Below are positions 18,842 through 27,278 of a stretch of DNA of 64,000 nucleotides, piece after piece. Source of the stretch: Bacteroidales bacterium. GTDB lineage: Bacteria; Bacteroidota; Bacteroidia; Bacteroidales; Paludibacteraceae. The notes beneath the pieces were generated by a model. The model was not told where the DNA came from. It saw only the letters and a program-made list of their open reading frames with translations, and ran no database searches. How positions within the stretch are numbered: the stretch's first letter is position 1; the number at the start of each line of letters is the position of its first letter. Both the position numbers and the translations under genes were made by a program. Where the stretch lies: NCBI GenBank assembly GCA_015061185.1, contig SUWZ01000012.1, forward strand, positions 1 to 64,000, in the 5' to 3' direction.

Positions 18842-19390
18842 TCACATTTTCTTTGAGGCAATAAATGTGCCAGCAAACATTATGACAAGGGCAATAAAGA
18901 AGAGCAGTTCAGGGCGTTCACCAAGAATTAGCATCGAGAGAACAGCTCCGATAAATGGGGCTACTGCGTAATAAGCACTTGTGCGCGCCGCTCCAATAAC
19001 GCGCTGTGCGTAGGTATAGTAGTAGATGCTCAATCCGTAAGAGAGAAAGCCAAGCTGCATAGTTGCCACAATCCACCCAACAGAAGAAAACTTTTCGCCA
19101 ATAACCAAGGCTACAACAAGAGCTGCCAATCCGGATCCAACACCTTTGACCATAACAATTTGCAACGGGTCCTTATCGGCAATTTGACGAGTGCAATTAT
19201 TCTCCACTCCCCTGCAAATTGCTGCGCTAAGCACCAATAACGAGCCAAACGAGAACGAAACACCCTCCGCCGTATCAAGAGTAAGCAGTATGCTCGATAA
19301 GGTAATCAATATAATTGCACACCATAGACGCTTACCAATAGCCTCACTAAAAAACAGAAGGGCAATAACGGCAGTGGCCACAATCAAGTT
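18842..19390 (-). pseudogene. EamA/DMT-family transporter, N-terminal half missing
   Basis: The readable frame NLIVATAVIALLFFSEAIGKRLW...to...FIASKKM is the second half of an EamA-type 10-helix metabolite exporter (normally about 290 aa; about 180 aa remain). The family normally reads 'nfEIVATAVIAllff' at this point, so the break lies just before IVATAV. Upstream the sequence switches abruptly into the hairpin array at 19390-19566, which has no transporter similarity. The gene therefore lost its first five helices and promoter when the neighbouring island arrived or rearranged. The start codon proposed in the ORF track is accidental. Confidence 0.75.
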
Positions 19391-19566
19391 GTGTTCTTCT
19401 GAACACAGCAAAGTATGTTTTCAGCCGCTCCAAATGAATTGAGCCACTTCAAACTTGATGTTCGCAGGAACATGGCAAGGTATATTTTGAGTAACTCAAA
19501 ACCTTTCGGGTTACTCCCGAAAACCTTGCCACATTTCGCGAACTTCTCCCTCCGAAGTCGGGAGAA
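19390..19566. repeat. Dense array of short hairpins at the island's left edge
   Basis: At least six inverted repeats are packed into 177 bases: TGTGTTC-ttct-GAACACA (19390-19407), ATGTTC-gcag-GAACAT (19458-19473), an outer stem GGCAAGG/CCTTGCC (19474-19530) enclosing TTTTGAGTAACTCAAAA (19485-19501) and TTTCGGG-ttact-CCCGAAA (19504-19522), and TTCTCCC-9-GGGAGAA (19544-19566). An ORF on the minus strand (19384-19614) crosses all of it but is better explained as a by-product of the palindromes. The element marks the junction between the broken EamA gene and the restriction-modification operon. It could be a REP-like or recombination-site element; its identity is unknown. Confidence 0.65.
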
Positions 19567-19643
19567 TTGGGTATCTCGCAATAAAATAACAATGTTTTTT
19601 ATGTTTGTTGGCACAGCAGACCCACAATTTCAAAATAAATAAG

Positions 19644-19651
19644 TACTTTTG
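19644..19651 (+). promoter_or_regulatory. Promoter -7 element of the DpnII-like operon
   Basis: TACTTTTG matches TAnnTTTG. It lies 26 bases before ATG 19677 and supports that start over the earlier ones at 19605 and 19656. Confidence 0.55.
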
Positions 19652-19676
19652 TCATATGAATATAAAAATTAGACAA

Positions 19677-20582
19677 ATGGCAAAAGCAAAACCTTTCATT
19701 AAATGGGTTGGAGGGAAAGGCCAACTCATTGAACAACTCGAAGCATTGCTTCCAGCTGACTTTGCAGAAAGGGAAAATGTCACTTACATTGAGCCTTTTG
19801 TAGGAGGAGGAGCTATGCTCTTCTATATGTTACAAACATTTCCAAACATTAAGTCAGCCGTTATAAATGATATCAATCCAGATTTGACATTATGCTATCA
19901 GGTAGTGAGGGATAATCCGTCTGAATTAATTAAATCTCTCAATGTAATTCAATCTGATTTTTATGCTCTTCAAACAGAGGAAGAACGTAAGATGTTTTTC
20001 CTTCAACAACGTGAGCGATTCAATTCAAAATCATTAAATGAAATAGATAATACGACATTATTCTTCTTCCTTAATAGAACTTGTTTCAATGGACTTTATC
20101 GGGTAAATAAAGCCGGCAAATTTAATGTGCCATTTGGGAAATATACCACACCTACTATTTGTGATTCAGCAACAATTTATGCAGACAGCAAACTACTACA
20201 AAAGGTAGATATTATGACTGGGGATTTTGAGCAAACTTTTGCAAAAATTGAGGGAAACACTTTCTTCTATTTTGATCCTCCTTACCGACCGCTTAGTAAC
20301 ACTTCAAGTTTTAATGATTACACCAAGGAGAGTTTCAATGATAATGCCCAAATTCGCCTGAAATTATTCTGTGACCGTCTAAATGAAAATGGAATAAACT
20401 TTATGCTTAGCAATTCTGATTGCTTGGGGAAAGATGGCACAGATCGTTTCTTTGATGACTTATTCATTGACTATAGTATAGAAAGAGTCTGGGCATCAAG
20501 AAATGTAAATGCTATCGCTTCGAAAAGAGGAAAGTTGACAGAGATTGTAGTGAATAATTACCATAATAGATATTTATTCTAA
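19677..20582 (+). CDS. Adenine-N6 DNA methyltransferase, Dam/DpnM type (GATC)
   Basis: This D12-class (alpha) adenine methyltransferase is predicted to protect GATC sites. The SAM motif FIKWVGGKGQL is at the very N-terminus with the chosen start (MAKAKPFIKW, 302 aa), FVGGGAMLFY follows, and the catalytic DPPY (YFDPPYRPL) is at about residue 199. The next gene encodes a DpnII-like endonuclease and a second methylase lies two genes on, the same set as dpnM/dpnB/dpnA of Streptococcus DpnII. The GATC target is inferred from these family relations. Confidence 0.9.
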   Translation: MAKAKPFIKWVGGKGQLIEQLEALLPADFAERENVTYIEPFVGGGAMLFYMLQTFPNIKSAVINDINPDLTLCYQVVRDNPSELIKSLNVIQSDFYALQTEEERKMFFLQQRERFNSKSLNEIDNTTLFFFLNRTCFNGLYRVNKAGKFNVPFGKYTTPTICDSATIYADSKLLQKVDIMTGDFEQTFAKIEGNTFFYFDPPYRPLSNTSSFNDYTKESFNDNAQIRLKLFCDRLNENGINFMLSNSDCLGKDGTDRFFDDLFIDYSIERVWASRNVNAIASKRGKLTEIVVNNYHNRYLF

Positions 20583-20586
20583 AGAT

Positions 20587-21432
20587 ATGTTTATGAGCGC
20601 ACATACCAAAGAACAATTCGACATGTTCATATCTCAACTGAAAGAGACAAATACGACTCTTGGGTTTTATTGTGACTTTGAAAAGATAAACAATAACGTA
20701 GAATCGATTTCCATAAAGCTAAACCAATTAAATTATTTGATTGGCCAAGTGGATATGGATGCAGCTATTCGTAGGCTTTGGGATGAGAATAGAAATGTTT
20801 TCAGCATTTTGGAAATCTTGATAGCGGTTCGTACATCAGACAAGAAGAAAGCTATAATGGCTGATGGAAATGTAAAACTGATAAACTCCCTTTTCGATAG
20901 CGTTGATGGAGTCATTGAATATGTACATGGTACGGGTCTTGATGAAGTGTTTAGGAATAAGCAAATCAAGAATCTTGTTGACTATGTATTTGGTGTTGAA
21001 ACAGGTTTAGATACCAATGCACGTAAAAATAGAAGCGGTCATTTAATGGAAGGGCAGGTTGCTTCAATGTTAGATAATGCAGGCGTTACTTACCGACAAG
21101 AAGTTTATTCAACAGAATACCCTGAATTGTCGGTCTTGGGTGAAGATAAAAAGCGTTTTGATTTTGTAATAGAGACAAGACTTCGTAAATATTTAATGGA
21201 AGTAAACTTCTATAGCGGTGGAGGTTCTAAATTGAATGAGGTAGCTCGTGCATACTCAGAGCTTTCTCCGAAAATTAATGCCGTAGATGGTTTTGAATTT
21301 GTTTGGATTACTGATGGCATTGGATGGAAGTCTGCAAAGAACAAGTTGGAAGAAGCTTTTTATGCAATACCCAACATTTATAATCTTACAACTATTGATG
21401 AGTTTATTAAACAAGTGAAGGAGAAATTATAA
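20587..21432 (+). CDS. Type II restriction endonuclease, DpnII/MboI family (GATC)
   Basis: The 281-aa protein carries the DpnII-family core: GVETGLDTNARKNRSGHLMEGQVASML, then a PD-(D/E)XK-like active site region KRFDFVI...YLMEVNFYSGGGSKLNEVARAY. It is predicted to cut unmethylated GATC. It starts 4 bases after the methylase stop codon (a possible second in-frame ATG is at 20593) and is followed immediately by a nuclease-like gene that does not belong to the standard DpnII set. Confidence 0.9.
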   Translation: MFMSAHTKEQFDMFISQLKETNTTLGFYCDFEKINNNVESISIKLNQLNYLIGQVDMDAAIRRLWDENRNVFSILEILIAVRTSDKKKAIMADGNVKLINSLFDSVDGVIEYVHGTGLDEVFRNKQIKNLVDYVFGVETGLDTNARKNRSGHLMEGQVASMLDNAGVTYRQEVYSTEYPELSVLGEDKKRFDFVIETRLRKYLMEVNFYSGGGSKLNEVARAYSELSPKINAVDGFEFVWITDGIGWKSAKNKLEEAFYAIPNIYNLTTIDEFIKQVKEKL

Positions 21433-21433
21433 T

Positions 21434-22513
21434 ATGAACGGAGGATTGTTTATTGCTTTATATGATGAAGACTCGTTGAAACTATACTTAAATAAGGGTC
21501 TATATGGTTTCCTGATGCCACCAATTAAAGAAAGTGTGCCTTCATCGCATAGTCGACATTATGCTATATTAGCAGATTATGCATGTAGCCGTGAAGGAGC
21601 TGATTTGTTCTTTTTTTTAAAACGAAAAATAGTCTATGGTGGTAAAATTTATGGAAACAAAGAAATTGGTTCTTTTTATATAAATGGTAAAACAAGTCCA
21701 TTGGGTAGAAAAGCTAATGCAGAGTTATTTTGGGATGAGTCTAAAAGAAAGAAATACTTTCCTACTAAAACACCAGGAGTATTCAAAATAGCCAAGGGAG
21801 GAAAAGATAAGGCACAACCATTTTTATTTCAATTTGAAAGGAAAGATGATACAGGAAAATATATCATCTCTGATGAATTATATTTCGAATTAGGAAAATT
21901 CCCATATCCTTTACCATCCAATAGTATGCAAGGAATGGGCTTTTGTACATTAACGCCTGGTGAAGTTTCAACTCTGACTACACTTATTTCTCAAAGTGAA
22001 GAAAAAATTGATTTTACATCCGTGGACGAGATAAATAAAGAGGGTAATGAAACGCTTTTCCAAAAAGATTTAGTATCTATAGAGGATAAGCTTGTTAATG
22101 AAGCCCAATTAGAATTCACTATACTTTCTTCTTTAGAGCCCTTTTCAGAGTTTCTTTCTGATGATTATGTATTATGTAGACAAGTTCCAATCTCACCATT
22201 TAAACCATCTGAAATGGATAGAGCTGATATCTGTTTGTATAGTATGAATCAACCGATCAAAAATGGAACTATACCAAATATTATTATTGAATTAAAGAAA
22301 GATGTTGCCAAAAAAGATGCATATATACAAGTAAGTCGTTACCTTAGATGGTTGGAAACTATTACTACCCCAGATGAATTTAAAGAAATAAGGGTTTACA
22401 TTATTGCTCATAAAATAGGACGTATTAAAAAAAGTAAGGTCGACTTAAAATATAGTGACAAGATAAAACTTTATTCGATTGATTCGTCTGAGTTTATTTT
22501 ATTAGAAGATTGA
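21434..22513 (+). CDS. Two-domain protein: PUA/EVE-like N-terminus plus PD-(D/E)XK (DUF91/NucS-like) nuclease
   Basis: I recognise the C-terminal third (about residues 215-345) as a PD-(D/E)XK fold: an early Glu (NEAQLEF), then DRADICLY (about 261), IIELKK (about 285), and QVSRYLRWL, the same order as in NucS/DUF91 nucleases. The N-terminal part (GLYGFLMPP...HYAILADYACSREGADLFFFLKRKIVYGGKIYG) resembles PUA/EVE/ASCH-type base-binding folds. That call is tentative. The gene starts one base after the endonuclease stop and runs to within 8 bases of the second methylase, so it is inside the restriction-modification operon. A role as a modification-dependent nuclease or second effector is inference. 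Confidence 0.65.
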   Translation: MNGGLFIALYDEDSLKLYLNKGLYGFLMPPIKESVPSSHSRHYAILADYACSREGADLFFFLKRKIVYGGKIYGNKEIGSFYINGKTSPLGRKANAELFWDESKRKKYFPTKTPGVFKIAKGGKDKAQPFLFQFERKDDTGKYIISDELYFELGKFPYPLPSNSMQGMGFCTLTPGEVSTLTTLISQSEEKIDFTSVDEINKEGNETLFQKDLVSIEDKLVNEAQLEFTILSSLEPFSEFLSDDYVLCRQVPISPFKPSEMDRADICLYSMNQPIKNGTIPNIIIELKKDVAKKDAYIQVSRYLRWLETITTPDEFKEIRVYIIAHKIGRIKKSKVDLKYSDKIKLYSIDSSEFILLED

Positions 22514-22521
22514 TTATAAGC

Positions 22522-23400
22522 ATGATTAAGCCATACTATAAATCCCCCGATCGCTCCTTTACATTGCTACAAGGGGATTGTTTCAAATTGCTACGCGAAT
22601 TTGATTTCAAGTTCAGTTGCATATTTGCCGATCCGCCTTATTTCCTTTCGAATGGTGGTATTAGTGTTCAGTCGGGAAAGGTGGTTTGTGTAAACAAAGG
22701 AGAATGGGATAAAGGAAAGAGCCAACAAGAAATGATGGAGTTCAACATGGAATGGCTCGGTCTTTGTCGCGATAAACTTAAGGATAATGGTACTATTTGG
22801 ATTTCAGGCACATATCATAATATCTTTTCCGTTGCCAATTGCTTGACAGAATTGGGATATAAGATTCTAAATGTAGTAACATGGGCAAAGACCAATCCTC
22901 CGCCTAATATCTCTTGCCGATATTTTACATATAGCACCGAATTTATCATTTGGGCACGTAAGAGCGAAAAGAAACCGCACTACTTCAATTACGACCTGAT
23001 GAAGCAGATAAATGGTAACAAACAAATGACCGATGTTTGGCACTTGCCGGCCATTACCCGATGGGAAAAATCATGCGGAAAACATCCGACACAAAAACCA
23101 CTTGCTTTGTTGGCAAGAATCATAATGGCATCTACTAAACCTGGCGAGTGGGTGCTCGACCCTTTTTGCGGTAGCTCGACAACCGGTATTGCAGCTAATT
23201 TGCTTGACCGTCGTTATTTAGGTATCGACCAGGAACAAAAGTATTTAGAAATAAGCAAGAATAGGCAAGCAGAATTAGAGAACCAACAAACATATCAGAT
23301 GTATCGTTCTAAAATTAAAGATATTCAAGTTATGGATTCTTTGCATCCTTCAATGGTAAAAGAAGATTCAGATATAACTTACGGAGATTTACCTTTCTAA
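22522..23400 (+). CDS. Adenine-N6 DNA methyltransferase, DpnA type
   Basis: This beta-class methyltransferase has the catalytic DPPY early (FADPPYFLSNGG, about residue 36), followed by HPTQKP and the SAM motif DPFCGSSTTG (about 212). That is the motif order of DpnA (M2.DpnII), which can also methylate single-stranded GATC DNA. I chose ATG 22522 over the TTG at 22510, which overlaps the preceding gene. The protein is 292 aa with a C-terminal extension of about 40 residues (NQQTYQMYRSKIKDIQ...). It is the last gene of the operon. Confidence 0.9.
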   Translation: MIKPYYKSPDRSFTLLQGDCFKLLREFDFKFSCIFADPPYFLSNGGISVQSGKVVCVNKGEWDKGKSQQEMMEFNMEWLGLCRDKLKDNGTIWISGTYHNIFSVANCLTELGYKILNVVTWAKTNPPPNISCRYFTYSTEFIIWARKSEKKPHYFNYDLMKQINGNKQMTDVWHLPAITRWEKSCGKHPTQKPLALLARIIMASTKPGEWVLDPFCGSSTTGIAANLLDRRYLGIDQEQKYLEISKNRQAELENQQTYQMYRSKIKDIQVMDSLHPSMVKEDSDITYGDLPF

Positions 23401-23441
23401 GGTAAATAACTTACATGTAACTCCATAAAGTCGTATAATAA

Positions 23442-23473
23442 TTTGCAGTCCAGGAATTATGTCGTTAAGTTTG
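23442..23473 (+). promoter_or_regulatory. Promoter for the small duplicated Cys-motif gene
   Basis: TTTG (23442-23445), 20 bases, then TAAGTTTG (23466-23473) fits the Bacteroidota consensus in both boxes and spacing. The gene is thus transcribed separately from the methylases. Confidence 0.75.
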
Positions 23474-23512
23474 TAGCGATATTATTTATGTTTAATTTTT
23501 AAATTAACAATT

Positions 23513-23767
23513 ATGATTTGTAATGAAACTCATCGCTACGATGCTCGCTTTGAAAATTTGCCAGAAGATCAAGGTGGTGCAGGAAGACATCGCTGTGCTG
23601 GCTGTGCGTATCAAAAAGGATATGAAGATGGATTGCTCCGTAAAGAACAGTTGGATTTAGATTTAGATTCATTGCCTGAAAGCCAAGCAGGAACTGTTAG
23701 ACATAAAAGTCCTCATGCTGCATATGCACTTGGATATTTAGCAGGAATAGAAGATTCTTACAGATAA
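23513..23767 (+). CDS. Small internally duplicated protein with a HRCAGC motif
   Basis: This 84-aa protein is two copies of one unit of about 35 residues: FENLPEDQGGAGRHRCAGCAYQKGYEDGL and LDSLPESQAGTVRHKSPHAAYALGYLAGI. The first copy keeps a CxxC pair and the GG-GRH core; in the second the Cys residues are replaced (SPHA). Both end in a Gly-rich helix. I do not know its function. It lies 112 bases after the DpnA-like methylase with its own strong promoter. I have the impression that similar small proteins sit beside restriction genes in other Bacteroidales, but I could not check this. Confidence 0.7.
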   Translation: MICNETHRYDARFENLPEDQGGAGRHRCAGCAYQKGYEDGLLRKEQLDLDLDSLPESQAGTVRHKSPHAAYALGYLAGIEDSYR

Positions 23768-23808
23768 TTATGAATATTTATAACTATCAAATAGAATTAT
23801 AACTACAA

Positions 23809-23988
23809 ATGCAACCAAACTCTTTGCTCAATCAAGGAATTTGGCTACTTTGTATTAGAGTTATTTTACAAAGTATAATGCAGAAGATTGGAGCAATTCC
23901 AAAGTCGCCCAATCATTACCAACAACTTTCTACAATAGCATTCGCTAATTGTGTATCAATCAGATATAGGATAATTAATTACCCATAG
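23809..23988 (+). CDS. Possible short ORF (59 aa), unassigned
   Basis: An ATG-started frame MQPNSLLNQGIWLL...YRIINYP is open for 59 codons between the Cys-motif gene and the MATE gene. There is no recognisable motif and no clear ribosome site, so it may be a remnant or chance. It is the only coding possibility I see in the 269-base gap. Confidence 0.2.
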   Translation: MQPNSLLNQGIWLLCIRVILQSIMQKIGAIPKSPNHYQQLSTIAFANCVSIRYRIINYP

Positions 23989-24036
23989 TGCAAAGATAAA
24001 GAAAAGTCAATTATTTCCCATTCCACCGCTTTCTAA

Positions 24037-25380
24037 TTATGATAACTTTCTATGAGAGGAAACTAATATCACAATTAAGGTGATAAATTCTGCCAGTGGC
24101 ATTGCAAGCCATATACCTATTGTGCCAAGGAGTTTGGGTAAGAGGATAAAACACGGAACCAGCAGGGCAAAGCCACGCAGAAATACAAAAATTGAGGCAC
24201 GTTTTATCTGTTCTACACTCTGATAATAGCCGACAATTGCCACATTGAGGATAAAGAAGATGACACCCATAGCAAAATAAGGGAAGCCATCAATGGCTAT
24301 TTGCCCCGCTTCACTTGAGGCATCAACAAACAATGCTACCAATTTATCAGGTACAAAAACAAAGAACAAAGCAACAACCACCCCAATTGCCACGGAGGAG
24401 GAAAGGAGCAGTTTGCGAGCCTCTGTAACCTTCTCCCAGCGTGAAATACCGTAGTTATAACTGATGATTGGCTGAGCAGACTGAGCAACAGAATTTCCCA
24501 TCATAAAGAAAAATGGCGTATAATAACACGCAATTCCAAAGGCTCCCACGCCCATATCTCCCAAATACTTCATAAAGACAAGATTGCCTACAAATATCAA
24601 TACTGCAAGAGTTAGTTCGCCAAAGAGCGAAGAAGAACCGATTCTACATTGATAGCCTATATTGCGAAAAGCCAACATAATGCTCTTGCGACTTAATTTA
24701 AGTGATACAAGTTGCAATGTATCTGCCGAAAAGAGCAGATAGACTAATGCCATTATACCACCAACGATAATGCTTATAGAGGTGGCTATCGCCGCACCCT
24801 TAACCCCCATCCCAAGAGGAAAAATAAAGATCCAATCCAAAAAGACATTTAGCACAGCCGGAACAATATTGCACCACATCGCATAGCGCGGCGATCCGTC
24901 TAAACGAATAATGAACAACCCTATCATACTCCACATTTGGAACATGTAGCACGGCATAATGCAACGCAGATAGTCTTGTACCTGTGGCAGCAGTGTATCA
25001 GAAGCCCCGAGTACTCTTGCTACCTGCTCGGAGAACGCAAAAATAAGCACTGAAATTATTGCAACAAAAAGCGATATAAATATTATCGCTTGAGAAATGT
25101 TGAGTTGTGCTACTTTTCTGTTTTGTTGCGATAGGTGAATGGATGCCACAACTGAACAACCAGCACCTACCATCAATCCTATTCCAGACATTATCTGATA
25201 GATAGGTACAACAATATTCACCGCTGCCACACCATTAGCACCTACACCATGTCCTACAAAAATACCATCAATGGCGGTTACCGCAGACATCGCTATTGTT
25301 CCCAACAACGTAGGAATGAGCAACTTGCGAAAGAGAAACGAAACTCTGTCTCGCTCAAAATCTATTGCATCCCTTTTCAT
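24037..25380 (-). CDS. MATE-family multidrug/Na+ efflux transporter (MepA-like)
   Basis: The 447-aa integral membrane protein has about 12 hydrophobic segments and the MATE core in two halves (LRKLLIPTLLGTIAMSAVTAIDGIFVGHGVG near the start, then GSSSLFGELTLAVLIFVGNLVF and AQPIISYNYG in the second half). 'VFMKYLGDMGVGAFG' and 'QPIISYNYGISRWEKV' resemble the MepA branch, which exports cationic drugs and dyes. It is the second gene of a pair: its ATG overlaps the stop of the GNAT gene by one base (TAATG). A divergent AraC-type regulator gene lies upstream of the pair. Confidence 0.9.
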   Translation of the reverse strand: MKRDAIDFERDRVSFLFRKLLIPTLLGTIAMSAVTAIDGIFVGHGVGANGVAAVNIVVPIYQIMSGIGLMVGAGCSVVASIHLSQQNRKVAQLNISQAIIFISLFVAIISVLIFAFSEQVARVLGASDTLLPQVQDYLRCIMPCYMFQMWSMIGLFIIRLDGSPRYAMWCNIVPAVLNVFLDWIFIFPLGMGVKGAAIATSISIIVGGIMALVYLLFSADTLQLVSLKLSRKSIMLAFRNIGYQCRIGSSSLFGELTLAVLIFVGNLVFMKYLGDMGVGAFGIACYYTPFFFMMGNSVAQSAQPIISYNYGISRWEKVTEARKLLLSSSVAIGVVVALFFVFVPDKLVALFVDASSEAGQIAIDGFPYFAMGVIFFILNVAIVGYYQSVEQIKRASIFVFLRGFALLVPCFILLPKLLGTIGIWLAMPLAEFITLIVILVSSHRKLS

Positions 25381-25976
25381 TAGAAACTTTTTCGATAAAT
25401 ATAGGTCAGGTAATCATTGGTGTCTGTTTTCCACTCGTCTGACTTAAACTCGGCAACCAATTCAAAACCGTGGTGAGCGTAGTAACTATGGTTACATGAT
25501 GAGTCGGTCCATAGGTAGAGGCTCTCATAGCCCTCTTTTTTTGCTAATGCAACGACTTTTGCAAGAAGTTGCTTCCCGCATCCCCGTATTGCCGAAATAA
25601 AGAACGACAAATACAGATCCTTATCGGCTTGCATATAGCGATAGACCTTTGGCGAAGTCTTGTCAAAGTAATCACGCAAAGCCAAGGCTTCCGTGCGTTG
25701 TTGCTCATTAAATGTCGGCAATACACTATCCAGCCACTTATTATATCCGTTATCCTGCTTGATATTGCCAGCAAGAATGCAACCTACCATTTTGCCCTCA
25801 TCGGTAATCTTAAATGCGAACGGTGCTCCATACCAGCCATAACGAATGATATACTCGCACATCAACAGTCCGAACTCTTCGCCCTGACCATTAGCAGCGT
25901 GACCCTCACCCCAAACGGGATAAGCAAGATGTGCAGCCTCTCGAATATCTTCATTAGTAAAAATTTCTATATTCAT
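25380..25976 (-). CDS. GNAT-family N-acetyltransferase
   Basis: The 198-aa protein has the acetyl-CoA loop in RGCGKQLLAKVVALAKKEGYESLYLWTDSSCNHSYYAHHGFELV, where the last part is the typical 'Y...GF' end of GNAT enzymes. The N-terminal third (YPVWGEGHAANGQGEEFGLLM) is of unknown specificity. It is translationally coupled to the MATE gene, so a role in drug or metabolite resistance is plausible but not demonstrated. The TAACTTTG promoter element lies 26 bases upstream. Confidence 0.88.
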   Translation of the reverse strand: MNIEIFTNEDIREAAHLAYPVWGEGHAANGQGEEFGLLMCEYIIRYGWYGAPFAFKITDEGKMVGCILAGNIKQDNGYNKWLDSVLPTFNEQQRTEALALRDYFDKTSPKVYRYMQADKDLYLSFFISAIRGCGKQLLAKVVALAKKEGYESLYLWTDSSCNHSYYAHHGFELVAEFKSDEWKTDTNDYLTYIYRKSF

Positions 25977-26001
25977 TATCTGTGATTATTTTTTTCGGCA
26001 A

Positions 26002-26009
26002 CAAAGTTA
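26002..26009 (-). promoter_or_regulatory. Promoter -7 element of the GNAT-MATE pair
   Basis: The minus strand reads TAACTTTG, exact to TAnnTTTG, in the intergenic region shared with the divergent AraC gene. Confidence 0.6.
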
Positions 26010-26097
26010 TAATATAAAAGGAAGACTACATGTATATAAATCACTCCCTGTAAGGTACTTTTCGATACTACTATAAAAAAATAACAAATTTTTAGCC

Positions 26098-26105
26098 TAT
26101 CTTTG
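26098..26105 (+). promoter_or_regulatory. Promoter -7 element of the AraC-type regulator
   Basis: TATCTTTG is exact to TAnnTTTG. The GTG used by the ORF track (26105) is its last base, so translation must start later, most likely at ATG 26123. Confidence 0.6.
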
Positions 26106-26122
26106 TGGCACAAATCAAGAAT

Positions 26123-26965
26123 ATGGAGAGATTACAGATTGGAATCGTGCCCGATGGTGGCAAAACGGGGCTGACAGACTTCAAGGCATACGGTAACAAT
26201 CGTATAGGAATAAGCGGCTGTATGGTTCTGCTTATTGATAGTGGGTGTGCTATTGTCTCGGTTGGCTTCAAGCGAAGAGTTCTTCGTCGGGGAATGATGG
26301 CTGTGCTGTTTTATGATGACATATTCTGGATAGAGCAAAGCAGTAGCACATTTCATTGCCGGTATGTGGCACTTGCCGATGAAAATGTACAGGAGGCAAT
26401 CTACAAACTCTCTTCGCCTTACTTTTGGGATGCTTTATCAGAAAATCCTCTGCTCAGCCTCAACAGTGGTCAACAGAAACTTTTGGAGCGTTGGCAAGAA
26501 CAAATGGAATGGATATGCCACAATTCTGCAAGCGAATACACAAACCAACTGCTCCGTAACAATATATACAATCTCTTTATGGCAATAGACGGTGCAATAA
26601 CTCAGAATAGTACAAGTTATACCCAAACCATCAGTCGAAGCCGAAGCTTGATTATTAAATTCTTAAAACTTGTCGCACAGCATTTTCGCACCAATCGCGA
26701 AGTGTCATTCTACGCCCGGCAGTTATGTATCACGACAACCTATCTCTACAAACTGACACACAAGCGATGGAACTTATCACCCAAGGAGTTGATTGACCAA
26801 CAGACAATCTGCGAGATAAAGACATTGCTATCGAGTACGGATATGTCTGTCAAGGAGATAGCGTCCACGCTCCATTTTGAAGACACACCCTATATGTGCC
26901 GATACTTCCGACATCACACCGGGTTCTCACCGATGGAGTATCGCAATGGTGCCAAACGATTATAA
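26123..26965 (+). CDS. AraC-family transcriptional regulator
   Basis: The C-terminal 100 residues form a double helix-turn-helix: EVSFYARQLCITTTYLYKLTHKRWNLSPKELIDQ (first HTH) and MSVKEIASTLHFEDTPYMCRYFRHHTGFSPMEYR (second HTH). The N-terminal 170 residues are a cupin-like sensor of unknown ligand. With ATG 26123 it has 280 aa. It is divergent from the GNAT-MATE pair across about 146 bases with two facing promoters, so it is the likely regulator of that pair (inference from position). Confidence 0.88.
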   Translation: MERLQIGIVPDGGKTGLTDFKAYGNNRIGISGCMVLLIDSGCAIVSVGFKRRVLRRGMMAVLFYDDIFWIEQSSSTFHCRYVALADENVQEAIYKLSSPYFWDALSENPLLSLNSGQQKLLERWQEQMEWICHNSASEYTNQLLRNNIYNLFMAIDGAITQNSTSYTQTISRSRSLIIKFLKLVAQHFRTNREVSFYARQLCITTTYLYKLTHKRWNLSPKELIDQQTICEIKTLLSSTDMSVKEIASTLHFEDTPYMCRYFRHHTGFSPMEYRNGAKRL

Positions 26966-27034
26966 AAAAAGCAATCGGCAGTGCAAACCACCGATTGCCA
27001 ATCGCAAATATTTATCTTGTCAAACACAATACTC

Positions 27035-27200
27035 TCACAAAATCCAATTAAACAAATAGCCTGAAAAAGTAATCAACAATGTTACCACGCCAAAGAAGAT
27101 GCCTATCAGTCGCCAAGTCATCACCTTTTTGAGCATTGTGGCTTCGGGGATAGATAGCCCGATGATAGCCATCATAAAGGCAATAGCCGTTCCAAGCGGA
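27035..27200 (-). pseudogene. C-terminal fragment of a YraQ/ArsP-type permease (DUF318)
   Basis: Read in the frame not listed in the ORF track, the minus strand gives [57 protein letters not shown]-stop. This is the last two membrane helices of a permease of the YraQ/ArsP (DUF318) family. A stop codon directly precedes this stretch, and the rest of the gene (about 280 residues) is absent. Confidence 0.7.
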
Positions 27201-27278
27201 ATGCCTCTTCAACCTTAACAAAAGGCGATGGCGTTTTAATCGTGAATAGTTTATAATTCTCATAACAGTAACTATTTA

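Noticed and set aside
19384-19614. 76-aa minus-strand ORF as a real gene
   Set aside because: It is made up almost wholly of the two arms of hairpins; the composition is better explained by the repeat structure. A vague memory that similar peptides are annotated in other Bacteroidales could not be checked.
27048-27263. 71-aa minus-strand ORF in the ORF track
   Set aside because: It is the wrong frame of the permease fragment; the neighbouring frame gives the clear C-terminus [18 protein letters not shown].
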